A DNA stretch of 64,000 nucleotides from contig CM047805.1 in assembly GCA_026214975.1 (NCBI GenBank), positions 189,543,620 to 189,607,619 of the forward strand, written 5' to 3'. Position 1 is the stretch's first letter, and each line of letters opens with the position of its first letter. Below are positions 1 to 11,625 of this stretch, piece after piece. Source of the stretch: Gentiana macrophylla (taxonomy: Eukaryota; Streptophyta; Magnoliopsida; Gentianales; Gentianaceae). Both the position numbers and the translations under genes were made by a program. The notes under the pieces were generated by a model that searched no databases, had not been told where the DNA came from, and worked only from the letters and a program-made list of their open reading frames with translations.

Positions 1-1366
1 GCTCAAACAGTTTATAGTGCTCGTTTCATTAACGAACAAGCACGAACATGTTCGTGAACGTTCAATAGTGTTCGTGAATAAAAAATATGCTCCCCAACCC
101 TAGGCCTTCAATTTCTTTAGCAGAAAAAATCATAAATCACCAAACACTTCCCACCCTAATCCTTTATTTTTTCTTTTTTCCTATCATACTTTATTTAGTA
201 TTACCAACGATATTCGAGTCCTCTTTAAGATGAAAAATGATACTACATGTGTGAATCTTCGGTTTCCGTAAAAAAGAAAATTGCTTTATTAAATATTTAA
301 TTCACTATCCTATTTTTATAGCAGTAATGACAAAATCAAATTTCATAATTTTCATTGCATTAAAATACCCTTAATACTTCTTATTCACTGGGTTTTTTCC
401 TCCAAAACTACTTTCTCTTTTCTACACAAATTACTCAAAACAAAACTCATATTCTCTATTTCTCTGTTTTTCTTTTATTTTATTTTAATCTCTGTTGAGT
501 AATAGGTAGATCGAGTTAGTCTTGAATCCACATCTAATTCTACTTATCGAAGATGAAATTTTCATGAGTAACTGTAATTGATTTATTCATTGTCAAGTAT
601 TCTTTGTAACACTTCCTAATAAATAAATAAACACTTCCGAATCTATTAATAAATAAAAAATGGAATTTTCCAAACAAGTACGGTATATATTTTAATCCAA
701 ACTTTCAAAAAATCAGATTTTTCCCACATATTTATACACATAATTTGTCCAACGAATAATCCAAACTATACATTAATGCTTATAATAAACAAAGAAAAAT
801 TGCAAAAAAGAAAGAAAAAAAAAAGTTAATGTCAACCCTTGGATTAAGTTTAGGTGTGCCTAATCCCTAATATACATGGAGGCATTGAGCTTTCCGTGCT
901 GCTTCTTTTATATATAGCTAGCTATGTACCAGTACAACATTTCACCATGAAAAAATAAATATCTCTAAAAAGAAAAAACCTCAACGCATGCAATTCCACA
1001 TACAGCAGCAACACAGACGTATAGAAATATTATATGACTAACCTGTAGTTGTGCGGAGGCGGAGCTAGCTGCTCAGCCTGTCTTGTAATGAAATGGCGCC
1101 GGAGATCGAGCACTGGCCGCTATATATTTAGGATATTTTAAAACAAATAGGCAACTGAATTTAACGGCACGTCTGTTTTATGAAAATAAACCTTCTGGAT
1201 ATGTATCGTTATTATATATATAAGCTGAAGCATGAAGAACTTAGTTCATACATAGATAGCAGTAAGAATTTTGGATACGGAATGAATATAGAGGATAGTA
1301 TATATATGCTCAGAGGGAAGTTCCTTAGTATTCTAAAAGGTACTACAATCCTTATATACAGCTATA
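1..1366. other. AT-rich left edge without a recognisable gene
   Basis: No coding region is supported here. The first 90 bases carry several copies of a GTTCGTGAAC-type motif in both orientations, including the palindrome CGAACATGTTCG, which looks like the end of a degenerate foldback element cut by the window edge. The rest is AT-rich with a TATATATA run near 910. An ATG near 1091 opens a frame of only a dozen codons. An 82-codon frame at 1180-1428 has no recognisable domain and runs into the MITE that follows, so I do not call it. Confidence 0.4.
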
Positions 1367-1374
1367 CGTACACC

Positions 1375-1600
1375 CGGTGGCGAATCCACGAAAAAAATTC
1401 AGTGGGGTTATCCGTCACAAAAGTATAATAACCCTAAAAAAAAATTGGATTGGGCGAGTAATTAGGTCAAAATTTCCGGATCGAAACCGGGTTGGACGGA
1501 TAATTAGATCAAAAATTGATTTTTTTTTTTAACCAAAACGACGTCGCTTCGATTTTTTTTATTTATATAAAGTTGTGTGGGTCACGTGGATCCGCCACCG
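1375..1600. mobile_element. hAT-type MITE with perfect 8-bp target duplication
   Basis: A 226-bp non-coding element bounded by 16-bp terminal inverted repeats: CGGTGGCGAATCCACG at the left and CGTGGATCCGCCACCG at the right, one mismatch when paired. It is flanked by the identical octamer CGTACACC at 1367-1374 and 1601-1608. An 8-bp target duplication with short inverted repeats is the hallmark of hAT-superfamily MITEs. The interior has no long open frame and holds homopolymer T runs. Confidence 0.85.
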
Positions 1601-2377
1601 CGTACACCTACGGAAGAAAATGTTTAACGCAACCCAAGGGCCCCTCTCTCCCGTGCTAAGGTTTCATGGATAATGTAAATTGTTAAATTATGTCTTATTG
1701 TTATATATATGCAACTATACGTACATCTAGGAGGTTGAAGATACGAATTAATTTATCGAAATCGAATCAAAATTTTCGTTAATTAAAATTTGATACCAAA
1801 GCCGAACCGCTTGTTTTAGTGTAATCGAGTTGAACCGAACCGAAATATACGATTTGGTTGGCTTCTGGTTAACCAAAATTGAAATAAAATAACAATTCTA
1901 TTCGATTATAAACGGTTTGCTTTTTATTCGAATTTTAAATTCGGTTAAAAAATTGTTCGGACAACGGTTCGGTTATATGCCATTTTTCATAAACGCTTAT
2001 AATATTTTGATTATGAAACTACTTATACAAATTAATTATAGGCATTTCGGTTACAATTTTCTATTCAATTTCGGTCAATGGTTCGGTTTTTTATTCGGGT
2101 TTGTTTTCGGTTCGGTTACAGATAATTTATAGAGCTATCCGTAACCGGTCCGAAAATTTCGGTTTCTCTATAATACGAACCGAAACCGAAAGTCGTTATT
2201 AACCGAACCAAATTGAACCAAATGATCTCGATTCGGTTCGGTTTTTGGATAATCCGTAACTGTGTACGTACACCCCTCCTACGGGAAAAAATGTTGAACA
2301 CCAACCCAAGGGCTCTAGTGTCCCGTCTTAAGGTTTCGTGGATGATATAGATTATGTGTTATGTCTTATTGTTATAG
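1601..2377. repeat. CGGTT-rich palindromic element between direct repeats
   Basis: An imperfect direct repeat of about 105 bp (1601-1706 and 2267-2377) shares the core AACCCAAGGG, then CCCGT, AAGGTTTC and TGTCTTATTGTTATA. Between the copies, about 1725-2275 is densely packed with CGGTTCGGTT on one strand and its complement AACCGAACC on the other, giving strong self-complementarity. The ends TAGGAGG and CCTCCTA are inverted relative to each other. This pattern is typical of a non-autonomous foldback/hAT-like plant repeat. Open frames through it (1917-2132, 2116-2304) are repeat translations and not genes. Confidence 0.55.
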
Positions 2378-3500
2378 TTCGTAAAGACCCTACATACATC
2401 CGTTGAATTATCATCTTTTTCCGAACCTTATAATATCATCTGTTTCCAAACCTTATTGTACATAAACTAATATTTGTAGCAGAAATATTGCAAGTGTATC
2501 GCAAATCATAGCAAATTTCAATGATTTCACGCATTTTGAAGTACGTCTCATAACATGACCTACGGCCCCAAATTTCACATAGTCGGACCTATTTCTAGAT
2601 TTTCTTTTGTTGCCTCTACCATCACACCATCACGTGTAAGAAAATTATGTCGGCCATATTATTTGAGCCCAAATAATTTCATTCCCCATAATAGTGAAAG
2701 AAAGTAATATCTGATTGACAATCGTCGTGACACAATCGAGTCTTATGGCGTGCATTTACACCATTGATCATGATAGACGTAATAATGATCAATGAGTTTA
2801 AAGTATGAATCAACGGTGTAGATACACGTTGTGACACTCGTTGTGTCACAACGGTTGTGTCCGTATCAGTACACATAGTGAAATTAGCTTTCCATAGGAA
2901 ATTGCTAATTCTATTTTATAGGTTAATTAAAAGGAGTTTTTATCCGATTAAAACTCGGCGTTGATGGATGACCGAGATTAAAGCAAAACCCTAGGTCATA
3001 TCGTATGTAAGAGAATAGCCGATTGATCAATTAAGATTTCGGCCATCTCTCCACCTATAAAAGCAATGTTTTATTCCATCATAAAGCATACAAAATAAAC
3101 CAACACATCACGGTTGTAGGCAAGGAGAGAGAGATCGGAATCCTCATCAAAGCGGCTACAACATCGGCTACAACATCAGAAGTCGAATAACATTGGATGT
3201 ATGGAAACGATCCTGGTGATTTTTTTCCGCTATTCAGGTAATCTGAATGTATTGTTTCACTAACACCACCTCCCAAACCCTGTTCAGGTAATCTGTGAAT
3301 TTTGATTAATTTTTCATTTATTTAATAAGATTAGTGAGAAAAAAATAAAAACACGAATTTTCATTTATTTAATAACATTTAACATGATTTATTGTAATAA
3401 GATTAATTTTTCCCAAAAAAAAAAAGAATGCTTAGCATTTTAAGCAAAATAAACTTTGAGATTTGTTTTTACACAGTTATCCCGAAAAATATATAATAAA
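2378..3500. other. Intergenic AT-rich stretch with a GTTGTGACA hairpin
   Basis: No gene is recognised. At about 2821-2850 the sequence GTTGTGACA is followed after a short loop by TGTCACAAC, a perfect 9-bp hairpin arm. The same vocabulary recurs near 11585-11625, 13190-13370 and 56040-56170, suggesting a dispersed MITE family. The remainder holds only short frames without domain similarity. Confidence 0.4.
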
Positions 3501-3528
3501 CTAGTGAGAAAACCCGTGCGATGCACGG
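3501..3528 (-). mobile_element. Helitron-like 3' terminus (hairpin plus CTAG)
   Basis: Read on the minus strand, a GC-rich hairpin (CCGTGC, loop ATC, GCACGG) is followed by nine bases GTTTTCTCA, then CTAG, then a T. That is the canonical Helitron 3' end: a short hairpin about 10 nt before CTRR, inserted before a T. The body would extend to higher coordinates. I could not find a convincing TC-start 5' end, nor a Rep/helicase frame, so this is at most a non-autonomous or truncated copy. Confidence 0.6.
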
Positions 3529-5593
3529 AAAACGTTAGATTTAAAAATAAACATCGAAAGGAAATAATATGTTATGAAAAAATGTTGTGTTTAAAAAAAC
3601 TAACTTGTAAAAAAAATGTTTTTATTGATAAAAAACATAGAATAAATTTAATTTGTGCAATAATGAAAAGAAAAGTCTAACCTATCATAAATGTGTACGA
3701 CAATTATTTTGGATATTCAAATAATGTAAAAGCTGCAAGGAAACATAAAATCCAAAAAACGATGGTTTGAATGGAAAAAAAAATCCGACAAACATATCCA
3801 TTTACAAAGAAAGGTAAAAGTAGAAATGAGTTCAATGTCAATGAAAAATAGTATAGGTTGATGGATATCTGGTGAAACTGAACAACAATCATCCCACTAA
3901 ATTTTAGGTAACACCTGGAAAAAAAAATGCAAATTTGTGAGCATGTGAAAAAGAAATGAACATAAAACAATTGAAAATTGTATGGATTCATTACCAACGA
4001 ATTTTCAATTACAACACAAAGGAATGAATCGCACTATTTAAGAACGACAGAGAAAATAGTCACCTTAAGAATGACGGAGAAAATACTTGGAATGATCAAT
4101 GTATGCCGCAATTGGCTTCTTATCTCCTCTTTTGGTTTCTTATTCATGGATCTCTCTCGGCCAACTTTGATGCCATTAAAGTTTAAACAATCAAATCCCC
4201 AAACATGTACGACAATTTATTAGCACTTCAACCATTTTTTTAACTATTAAAAGGAAGAAAGCATGTAATGCGAATCCAAGTAACTAATAATAATGGTTGC
4301 AACTAATTTTTGAAATAGGTTAACAAAAATGTAAAATTACCATGTAACTGAAGATAAGAACATCTCCTCCTTGAAACCATACCAACAAATGATAACTTTT
4401 TTATGGCAAGTTGCCCGTTAACAATTTAGCATGTGGTGGTAGATGCATTATGTCTATGTTTCTGTCAATGCAAAAAGTTTAGCAGACGCAAAATAAGTAG
4501 AAATAAAAAACCACAGAATGTGCTGATTATTTTTTGTCGTGTATGTTCGGATCTCTTAAAATATACAAATGCAGAGAATGCAAAAGAATAATACTTGTTA
4601 CTAAACAATACTTTGAATTGTCCTAAGAAAATGAAATGCATTGGCTAGGCTAAAACTACAATTAAGCACATTGGAGTGAGAATGAGTCATCAAATTGGAG
4701 AAATGCTAATTCAACATAGAAACAGAGAAACTGAAATTTTCATAGTTATAATAAAACATACTCACGTCCGTTGACGGCAGTTTCCAAAGAATATCTTTGT
4801 CCTGATTTGCACATCACAACTAAAAGTTTCAAATACGACATTGTTAACAAACTAATCGAAGAGAGTTTTCATTTAAATAGAAGAAAAAAAAATTAGAAAG
4901 GAAAAAATAGCAGTGAATCGTGATTGCTATTTCACTACATGAAGAGGAAAAACATGCAGGTATGTTAATTACATGTGGATGAATCTATCAATATTTAAAA
5001 TAGACTATACAAATAAAAAAAACAAATATTTTACAATAGACCACCAGTGTGAAGGAGAATTTTCTATTTCTTTCCTCTCTTTGATGAAACTGCAGCAATA
5101 GTCAATAGTCAAAATAAACCATACAAATCAAGATTTAAAAAATAAAAAAAAATAAAAAAAAAATCCACGTCCTAAAACTTATTATAACAGCTTTGAATTT
5201 GATTGATCACCTAGTTCACTGTCACACACATCGAACTTATAGATGTATTTTGCGGTGAGATGTGGGAAAAGGGGTTTTGGGATCGTTGCGTAGATTCGGC
5301 CTAGTTGTTAGGACCGTTTCCAATACAGAGGTTTGTCATCGTTGTTCGAGCAACTCTAGAACTTAATCACGTGAGGATAATCGATTTTCTAAAGGGAGAG
5401 TCGGTTAGATTCACATAGGGTGGTTAGATCGAGTTGTTCAGTCTAATCACTAGAATTAGGAGTTGGCACCCGTGGATGTCGTTAAACTACATAGGATAGG
5501 TAGGTCGGTTAAGACACGCTCCATGTTAAGTCCTTCCTAAGGGGTAAAAGTAACCCGTGGGATCATAGTTCGGCTATACCCGTTAATCCCTAG
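3529..5593. other. Non-coding stretch, probable interior of a Helitron-like element
   Basis: AT-rich, with many A runs and no open frame that resembles a known protein. The frames at 3704-3997 and 3978-4223 are short, low-complexity and lack recognisable motifs. From about 5200 onward base composition becomes more balanced, with phrases such as TCGGTTAGAT repeated, but I see no domain. Confidence 0.3.
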
Positions 5594-6105
5594 TGTGATA
5601 TCCCACATCGGTAAAGTAAGTGAATGCTCACCCCATATAAGTGTGAGACATAAAGGTCTTGTCAACTCGGTTAGCCTTTTTAGACCAAGCGAGGACGGCG
5701 GTCAAGCAGCTTGACCGGACATTTATGACTCATTTAAGCGCTACCAGCACCGGAGTCCAGGGCGTTATGCATGGTATTCAGAGTCGACTATCGAGACGAA
5801 ACTACGCGCCGCACCGCATAAGAAGACGGTGTAAGGATGGCCTCTAGTTACCTCTGGTAGGGACGATCCGGGACAGTGTTCTTGCCGTCTGGCGAGGACG
5901 CCAATCCGTTATAAAGGTGGGGAGAATGTGATATCCCACATCGGTAAAGTAAGTGAATGCTCACCCCATATAAGTGTGAGACATAAAGGTTTTGTCAACT
6001 CGGTTAGCCCTTTTGCACTGACCGGCGAGACGGCGGTCTCAAGCGATTGACCGGACATTTATGACTATTTAAGCGCTACTGCACCGGGAGTCCTGGGGCG
6101 TTACA
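5594..6105 (+). mobile_element. Complete TRIM (miniature LTR retrotransposon)
   Basis: Two LTRs of 178 and 179 bp (5594-5771 and 5927-6105) both start TGTGATATCCCACATCGG. They end TTATGCA and TTACA respectively. The element sits in a perfect 5-bp target duplication CCTAG (5589-5593 and 6106-6110). Directly after the left LTR, TGGTATTCAGAG at 5772 matches a primer binding site for initiator tRNA-Met with one extra base. A purine-rich tract AAAGGTGGGGAGAA precedes the right LTR. The 155-bp interior has no coding capacity. At 512 bp this is a typical terminal-repeat retrotransposon in miniature, mobilised in trans if at all. The 62-codon frame at 5659-5847 is an artefact. Confidence 0.9.
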
Positions 6106-7640
6106 CCTAGTTAAACACCGTTCGTATAATTGTTTATTTCTGCACTAGTATAAGACCTTTCCACCTTTGATTGACCTGAACCAAGTTACACGTCAGCTTT
6201 GGTACTTAGACTTACTCCTCGTGGATTCGACCTTGTGACCACTATACTCCCGTTGATCCGATACTCTGTCGGTGAAAGTTAGCGGTTAAGTATTTTTCTA
6301 TCAATGACCATATGAATCAACAAAAAAGGATTAATATGATTCAATTTATCAATACAAATAACGATGTCGGCAACGAAGATAATAGCATGAAAAGCTTTGG
6401 CTTTAAAAAATAAAAATCAAAACAGCTTCATACATAAGGTGTACACGAATTTAATCGTGTATGAGCTAAAATAAAGAAAAAATATAGTAATCGTTAGAAA
6501 TTTATGTGACATATGATTCCATTAATTTTAAAAATCAATAAAACAAAAAACTAATCAGAAAGAACGACTACTTACCTGGATCCATTGAGATAGACGCCAA
6601 CACGCAAAACCCTCTTTTTCTACTGATAGGAACATAGGAAATTAGAAATAAAAAAACTTGTCATATTTATAGATTGTAACTAAATGATTGGAAAAGAAAC
6701 CTTAAGAGAGAAAATAGAAGCAAACCAAATTAGTACCTCAATGCAGAATCTACCAATCGAAAAAATTATCTTCCATAAGAAAACGGAGACGAAAGAAAAC
6801 TTCACAACATAAGCAACAAAATAGACAAAAATTAAAACTATAAAGACAGAATGATTTATTTTATTACTGTATCAAAATGATTTTTTTTTTTACAACACAA
6901 CCGTTCTATGAATATTGCATCAAATGACATACATTTCAATCTTCATCTCTATTCTTTAACTACGATAAAAGTGTATTATTTGAAAGACAATAAAAATAAA
7001 TGTCTCTAATGTATACCACGTAGTCAACCTTCGTACAAGCATTGCACCATAAAATCTTTCAAAGTAAAATAGCCAATATATTTTTTGTCCTTGAAATATT
7101 TGCCTTAAAAAATTACAAATTGATCTAAAGTCTAAACATGAGTTGCAAATCCGGGCCACCGGTACAGATTAAAAAAAAAAAATGGTCGGCACACTCCGAA
7201 AATGACTGGTAAGTTACTCATACCGGTACCCTTTTTGTTTTTATTATCCATTTGCTATATATATCTAAATGCATGCATGCATTATAGACTAATTATAAAT
7301 TAAAAAAATCCATATTCTACTTTAGAATCATAGGAAAATCCTTAATTGATATTGTTAAGTTTGTTTAAATCTCTATGTCTGCTTTCATATAGCTAATGTT
7401 ACTAATAATAACTTTCTAGGATAATATTAAGGGGTTTTATTTTCTTTTAATGGAAACGACAATAACATTTAATTACACCTTATATTGCCCCTTCTCATTT
7501 GGGCATTTGGCATACCAAAACCGACTCCACTACATTTAATTATGTTTTTTGTGTCTTTTTTTCTTTTCTTTTTTGAGGAAAGTGTCTTTTTTTCAAACCC
7601 ACATTACTTCTTTTAAGTTGCATAATTTGGTGTTTAATTA
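6106..7640. other. Intergenic stretch without recognisable gene
   Basis: No coding region is supported. The sequence is AT-rich with scattered homopolymers. The 67-codon minus frame at 6956-7159 has no domain and no splice context I recognise. Confidence 0.3.
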
Positions 7641-7646
7641 ATTAAT

Positions 7647-7680
7647 TGGGAGGGGGGCGGGGGGAGGGGGCGGGGGGGAC
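7647..7680 (+). repeat. G-tract cluster with quadruplex potential
   Basis: A run of about 34 bases is almost entirely G, in blocks of 5-7 G separated by single A or C residues. It stands in a strongly AT-rich background just after TTAATTAATT. It satisfies the simple four-G-tract rule for an intramolecular quadruplex several times over. There is no gene within about 2 kb, so a promoter role cannot be argued. Confidence 0.7.
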
Positions 7681-8039
7681 TCACTTTTAGTTGATGGAGT
7701 AATGGTCTAAGGTTTGTTGTGATAAGTTAAAGTATAGTAGTATTCATTAATATAATCAAGAGATTATGTATTTTAATCTTGTGAGGTTAGTGCATGATGT
7801 TTTTAGAGAATTAACGAAAACTACAAATAGTAACACATTATTAATTTTTATCAAACAAAAAAGTAACTCATTATTAGTGACATGTGTAAAATACTATAAT
7901 GGTATATTGTCTTATTACTTGTCCTGTAAGGGGAGATGTTTTCTCAAGTTAAAAAACATTACTTTGTTAATGATAATTAAATGGTTTGTTTTGATCGTTG
8001 CACATACTACGTTTAATGCAAGATAAAATCAAATGACGT

Positions 8040-9112
8040 TAATTTTGCATGATAGATGGTGTAGGGTGGTGGGTGAGATAAATTAATTGCATTTTATAAC
8101 GTAAGTAAAATAATGGTGACCTAATTTAGTGGTAATGATACTCATGAAATGGTGGAGTAAAAGGGTGGTGGGTGGCAGGTAAGCGGCGGTAGATATGTGA
8201 GATTGACGGGTAGACGTGAGGGATGGTGGTGGGGCGGTGGTGACTAAAAGGGTGGTGAGATGTGGCAAAGGGTTTAGGATGGACGTTATAACAAGATATA
8301 GTGGTTCTTTATTTACAAATTATTTCGTACACTAGATGTAATAAAAATGATTAAGTTTCTTATTATGTTATAGTAAAATTTACATATCAATTCATTCACA
8401 TTAAAAAAAAACATGTCATAAGAGATGAGAACAAAAACCATTCAATTATTGTTTGTGAATTGAAAGGAATGATATCGACTTTTTATTTAATTTTGTTTTA
8501 TTCCATTAGTGATGTTTAACTTTAAAAGACCACACCATTCGCGATATATACTGTACCATGCATGTGAACAAAATTAAAATAGCATTATCCTTTTCAGGGT
8601 TTGAATATATTTCGAATATATATTTAGAGCGATAAGTTACTCTTCAACAGTTGATGTAAAAACTACAAAACGGCCTTTCCACATGCACCTTATGTGAGGT
8701 TCACGGGTAGACTTGAGGGTTGGTGGTGGGCATGGGTGAGATGTGGTGGTGGTTGGGCCGGAGATGAAGGTAGAAGCGTTCAGTTTCTTAATATATTACT
8801 TTGTACACATTCGGATTAAATAAAAAAAAAATTATTACATCATTTCATTCCAATCACCCTTACCATGTGATTTGAATCATGTGATAAAATGGTATTTCAT
8901 CACATAAGAGATGAGAAAAAAAAACATTCGATTATTGTTGGTAAATTGAAAGGAATGATGTCAACTTTTTATTTAATTTTGTTTTATTGCGATAGTGATG
9001 TTATAACTTTAAAAGGCCACCATTTGCTACTATGAAAACCTAATTAAAAAAGCATTATCTTGTCCAGAGAATATTTCGAATATATATTCAGAGCGATAAG
9101 GTACTCTACAAT
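8040..9112. repeat. Diverged direct duplication with GGTGG-rich heads
   Basis: Two related blocks lie in the same orientation, about 8190-8660 and 8690-9112. Each opens with a GGTGG-rich stretch (CGGGTAGAC, TGAGGG, GGTGGTGG). Each continues through a shared AT-rich body containing AAGAGATGAGA, GAAAGGAATGAT, CTTTTTATTTAATTTTG and GAATATATTTAGAGCGATAAG or close variants. The blocks differ by many substitutions and small indels, so the duplication is old. There is no coding potential on either strand; the 61-codon minus frame at 8083-8268 is a translation of the simple repeat. Confidence 0.65.
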
Positions 9113-9149
9113 ACCTTAAAGAATCACAATGATTATTTTTGTAGCACTT

Positions 9150-9300
9150 AAACCATTGTGGATGCTTTCATCGTCAAATTAAAGCATTCACAATGGTTGA
9201 TTACATGTAAAGACGCTTCTTGACGATGATGAAAGCACTAAAACCATTGTGAATGCTTTAATGGGATGCTCTAAATCCACATTGGTTGATTTTGTAAGCA
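9150..9300. repeat. Inverted-repeat element with CCATTGTG(A/G)ATGCTTT arms
   Basis: AACCATTGTGGATGCTTT at about 9152 is mirrored by AAAGCATTCACAATGGTT at about 9184, giving an 18-bp arm with one mismatch. A third copy in the first orientation follows at about 9241, with a weaker relative near 9276. The motif resembles the ends of abundant plant MITEs that begin GAGCATCCACAATGG. I cannot define target-site duplications, so outer borders are uncertain. Confidence 0.55.
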
Positions 9301-9506
9301 CTCTATACTATAGTACTACATTCATTCATAAATCGCTAATTTTAAAATGATCAATGACCATTTATGACATTGCGATCACAAACGGATTATACCATTTTTT
9401 TTTTTAAAGGGACATATTATTTCCAAGCCTCAACAAGAGGGCAATAAAACCAACTTTACAAATTTAATCAAAATCTAACGTTTCTATGGCGATAAAGAAA
9501 CAAAAA

Positions 9507-9785
9507 TTATTCTATGTTACATGAGTGCAGTCGTAAATTTTTCTGCTTTCCATCATGCGGTTGCCAAAAAAAAAAAGTTAGGGGTCTTTCTTCGTCGTGG
9601 CCGTGGACTGTCTTATTATGCCACATCCAAACGCCGTAAACCAATTCCTTCCACTTGTACTTCCAAGCCGGATCCTGAACATTTGTCAAGTTCCATTTCA
9701 CCCAGTCAATGGGCCAGTCTTCTCCAAAGAAAACTTCAATGTTTTTCTGTGCAACACATAGATTCCAGATTTCCTTAGCCCAAAA
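9507..9785 (-). pseudogene. LINE fragment, linker between zinc-binding and RNase H regions
   Basis: Read on the minus strand there is an open stretch of about 90 codons with tryptophans spaced as in the region between the reverse-transcriptase zinc-binding domain and the RNase H domain of plant L1-type LINEs. It contains AKEIWN, DWVKWNL, KWKELVYGVWMWHNK and a following VHG. No catalytic domain is present on either side, so this is an isolated remnant. The overlapping plus-strand frame (9521-9778) is its shadow. Identification rests on the tryptophan-rich pattern alone and is moderate. Confidence 0.45.
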
Positions 9786-10458
9786 CTACTTAGAAATTTT
9801 GATTGCTTGAAATATACTAACTTGGTGTGTATATTTGCTGGTTGACTTGGTGAATATTTCGTAATCCATTATTTCAAACATTTATATATTTGAATTTAGG
9901 CTTAGAGTAGTTGTACCGGTCATTTAAAATTATGAAGTCTATCTGGACGTGTAATCCACTAAATAGACGTGAATGATCAAATAAATCAAGTTAAATGAGG
10001 ATATATAATATAATATTTTATTGTATTTAAATGTTTACAAAAACATACTTATAAAGAATATTGTTATTGTTGGAAAAATATATAAATATATTGTTATATA
10101 ATAGTATAAAATAAAAATGAAATTATGATATGAATGCTTTAATTAAGGATATCACAAAACCTTTACTTAATTCCCAGACAGGAGTAATCCTCTTTGATAA
10201 GAGTCAAGGCCACCATTGTTGAGAATAATCTCTGGACCAACAGCTAAGGGTTAGTGAATTGTATTCTAGATTAATGTATATATTTACATGACACTCTCAA
10301 TATACGACATGTCGTGATAAAAAAAACATAATTAATTATAAAATCAACTTTTGTGCGTGTTTACGTACCAAAAGAAACTACTGCATGCGACTGCGACCAA
10401 ATATACAATATTATTATTACAACAACCTTTTTTACAAATTGACAGCAAGAAGGAAAAT

Positions 10459-10540
10459 ACGCCATTATTTGATTGTTTATTTACTTTTACGCCATTATTT
10501 GATTGTTTATTTGATTATTTGATTGTTTATTTACTTTTAC
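10459..10540 (+). repeat. Short tandem repeat, about 29-bp unit
   Basis: ATTTGATTGTTTATTTACTT recurs three times, the middle copy truncated, with ACGCCATT joining the first two units. It is a simple tandem duplication in a non-coding AT-rich stretch (9786-11470) where I see no gene. Confidence 0.7.
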
Positions 10541-11467
10541 GATTAAAATGTCAATGACACAATTTTTATCTATTAATTTGTGGGTATCATTAATTAGATG
10601 ATTTGTGTATGTCAATGAGACAGTGTCCAAATGGTACGTACTATAGATATGAGAACATTCTCCAGGTTCATATTCAATTATTTTATTGTTGCATTTTTTC
10701 CAGGTTCATAAAAAATATGATGTAATTTTTTCTTTTCTTTTTTTTTGAGATGGTAACTTTTATGTTTAAAAATAAATTGCTAGCAGACAATATTTCAGTC
10801 GGTATTTTTTCGCCACTGCCGACGTGAAAATGAAATTAGTTTTTACATATAATTTTTTATTTTTTTGGAGAAGTTTTTACATATAATTGAAAGCTATTTT
10901 ACTGCCAAAATTACCCTAGCAAAAACGGACACTTCAATTTGAGTGTGAAGTACTTAGTTTCCTTAAATTATTTTGAGGTAAATAGTTCGACCTTTTATAC
11001 ATGGCCGGCCCATTGTGTAGCCGGAGTAGGCGTTGGCCGAAGGTCCAACCGTCTCAAAGACCCGAAATTACATTTTTTTTTTGCAAAAAAACGATAATTA
11101 ATACGTATTCAAACATTTTGACATCATCCGTTGTAGTCTAGCTGGTCCGTATATTTGGTCTCACCTAAAATACCTGGGTTTGACTCTTTTAAAACCTCTT
11201 TTGGCCTATTTTAAAATGAGTCTAACGTTTGATGGTCTTTAAACCCTGATATTTTTTTTTTTAATTTTTTTTTAAAAGAACCTGATATATTAGCACATTC
11301 CAATATATATATATATAGGCGATTATTTCGGCCAATTTATTGACTTTTTTAAAATCTATTTTTAAGCCTTTTATGAAATGGGTCTAACGGTTGGTGATCT
11401 TTAAATCCTTTTTTTTTTTTTTTCTTTTTTACTTTTTGAAAGGAACCTGATATATTAGGAACCTCCA

Positions 11468-11470
<3 letters not shown>

Positions 11471-11543
<73 letters not shown>
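11471..11543. repeat. Compound (CA)n(TA)n microsatellite
   Basis: About 43 bases of alternating CA are followed directly by about 29 bases of alternating TA. It lies in a stretch with several poly-T tracts (11068-11430) and no gene. Confidence 0.95.
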
Positions 11544-11547
<4 letters not shown>

Positions 11548-11582
11548 TGGAAATCGACAGAAATGATAAGTCATGTGAAAAG

Positions 11583-11625
11583 ACACAACAACGATCTACA
11601 CCACATTGTTGTGTCTTTTTTACGT
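11583..11625. repeat. Hairpin AAAGACACAACA...TGTTGTGTCTTT
   Basis: A perfect inverted repeat of at least 12 bp around an 18-19-base loop. It shares vocabulary with the GTTGTGTCAC elements elsewhere in the window (2821, 13190-13370, 56040-56170). The following 450 bases up to the LINE fragment hold no gene. Confidence 0.6.

Noticed and set aside
1917..2304. Overlapping open frames on both strands
   Set aside because: They lie in the CGGTT palindromic repeat; the translation is repeat-driven with no domain.
3704..3997. 97-codon minus frame, hydrophobic
   Set aside because: It is a phenylalanine-rich translation of T runs in AT-rich DNA, with no domain or splice context.
5659..5847. 62-codon frame in the TRIM
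   Set aside because: It spans LTR, primer site and interior of a TRIM, which is non-coding by structure.
11040..11120. Possible short gene near GGCCGGCCC
   Set aside because: There is only a brief GC-rich phrase followed by poly-T; no frame or motif supports a gene.
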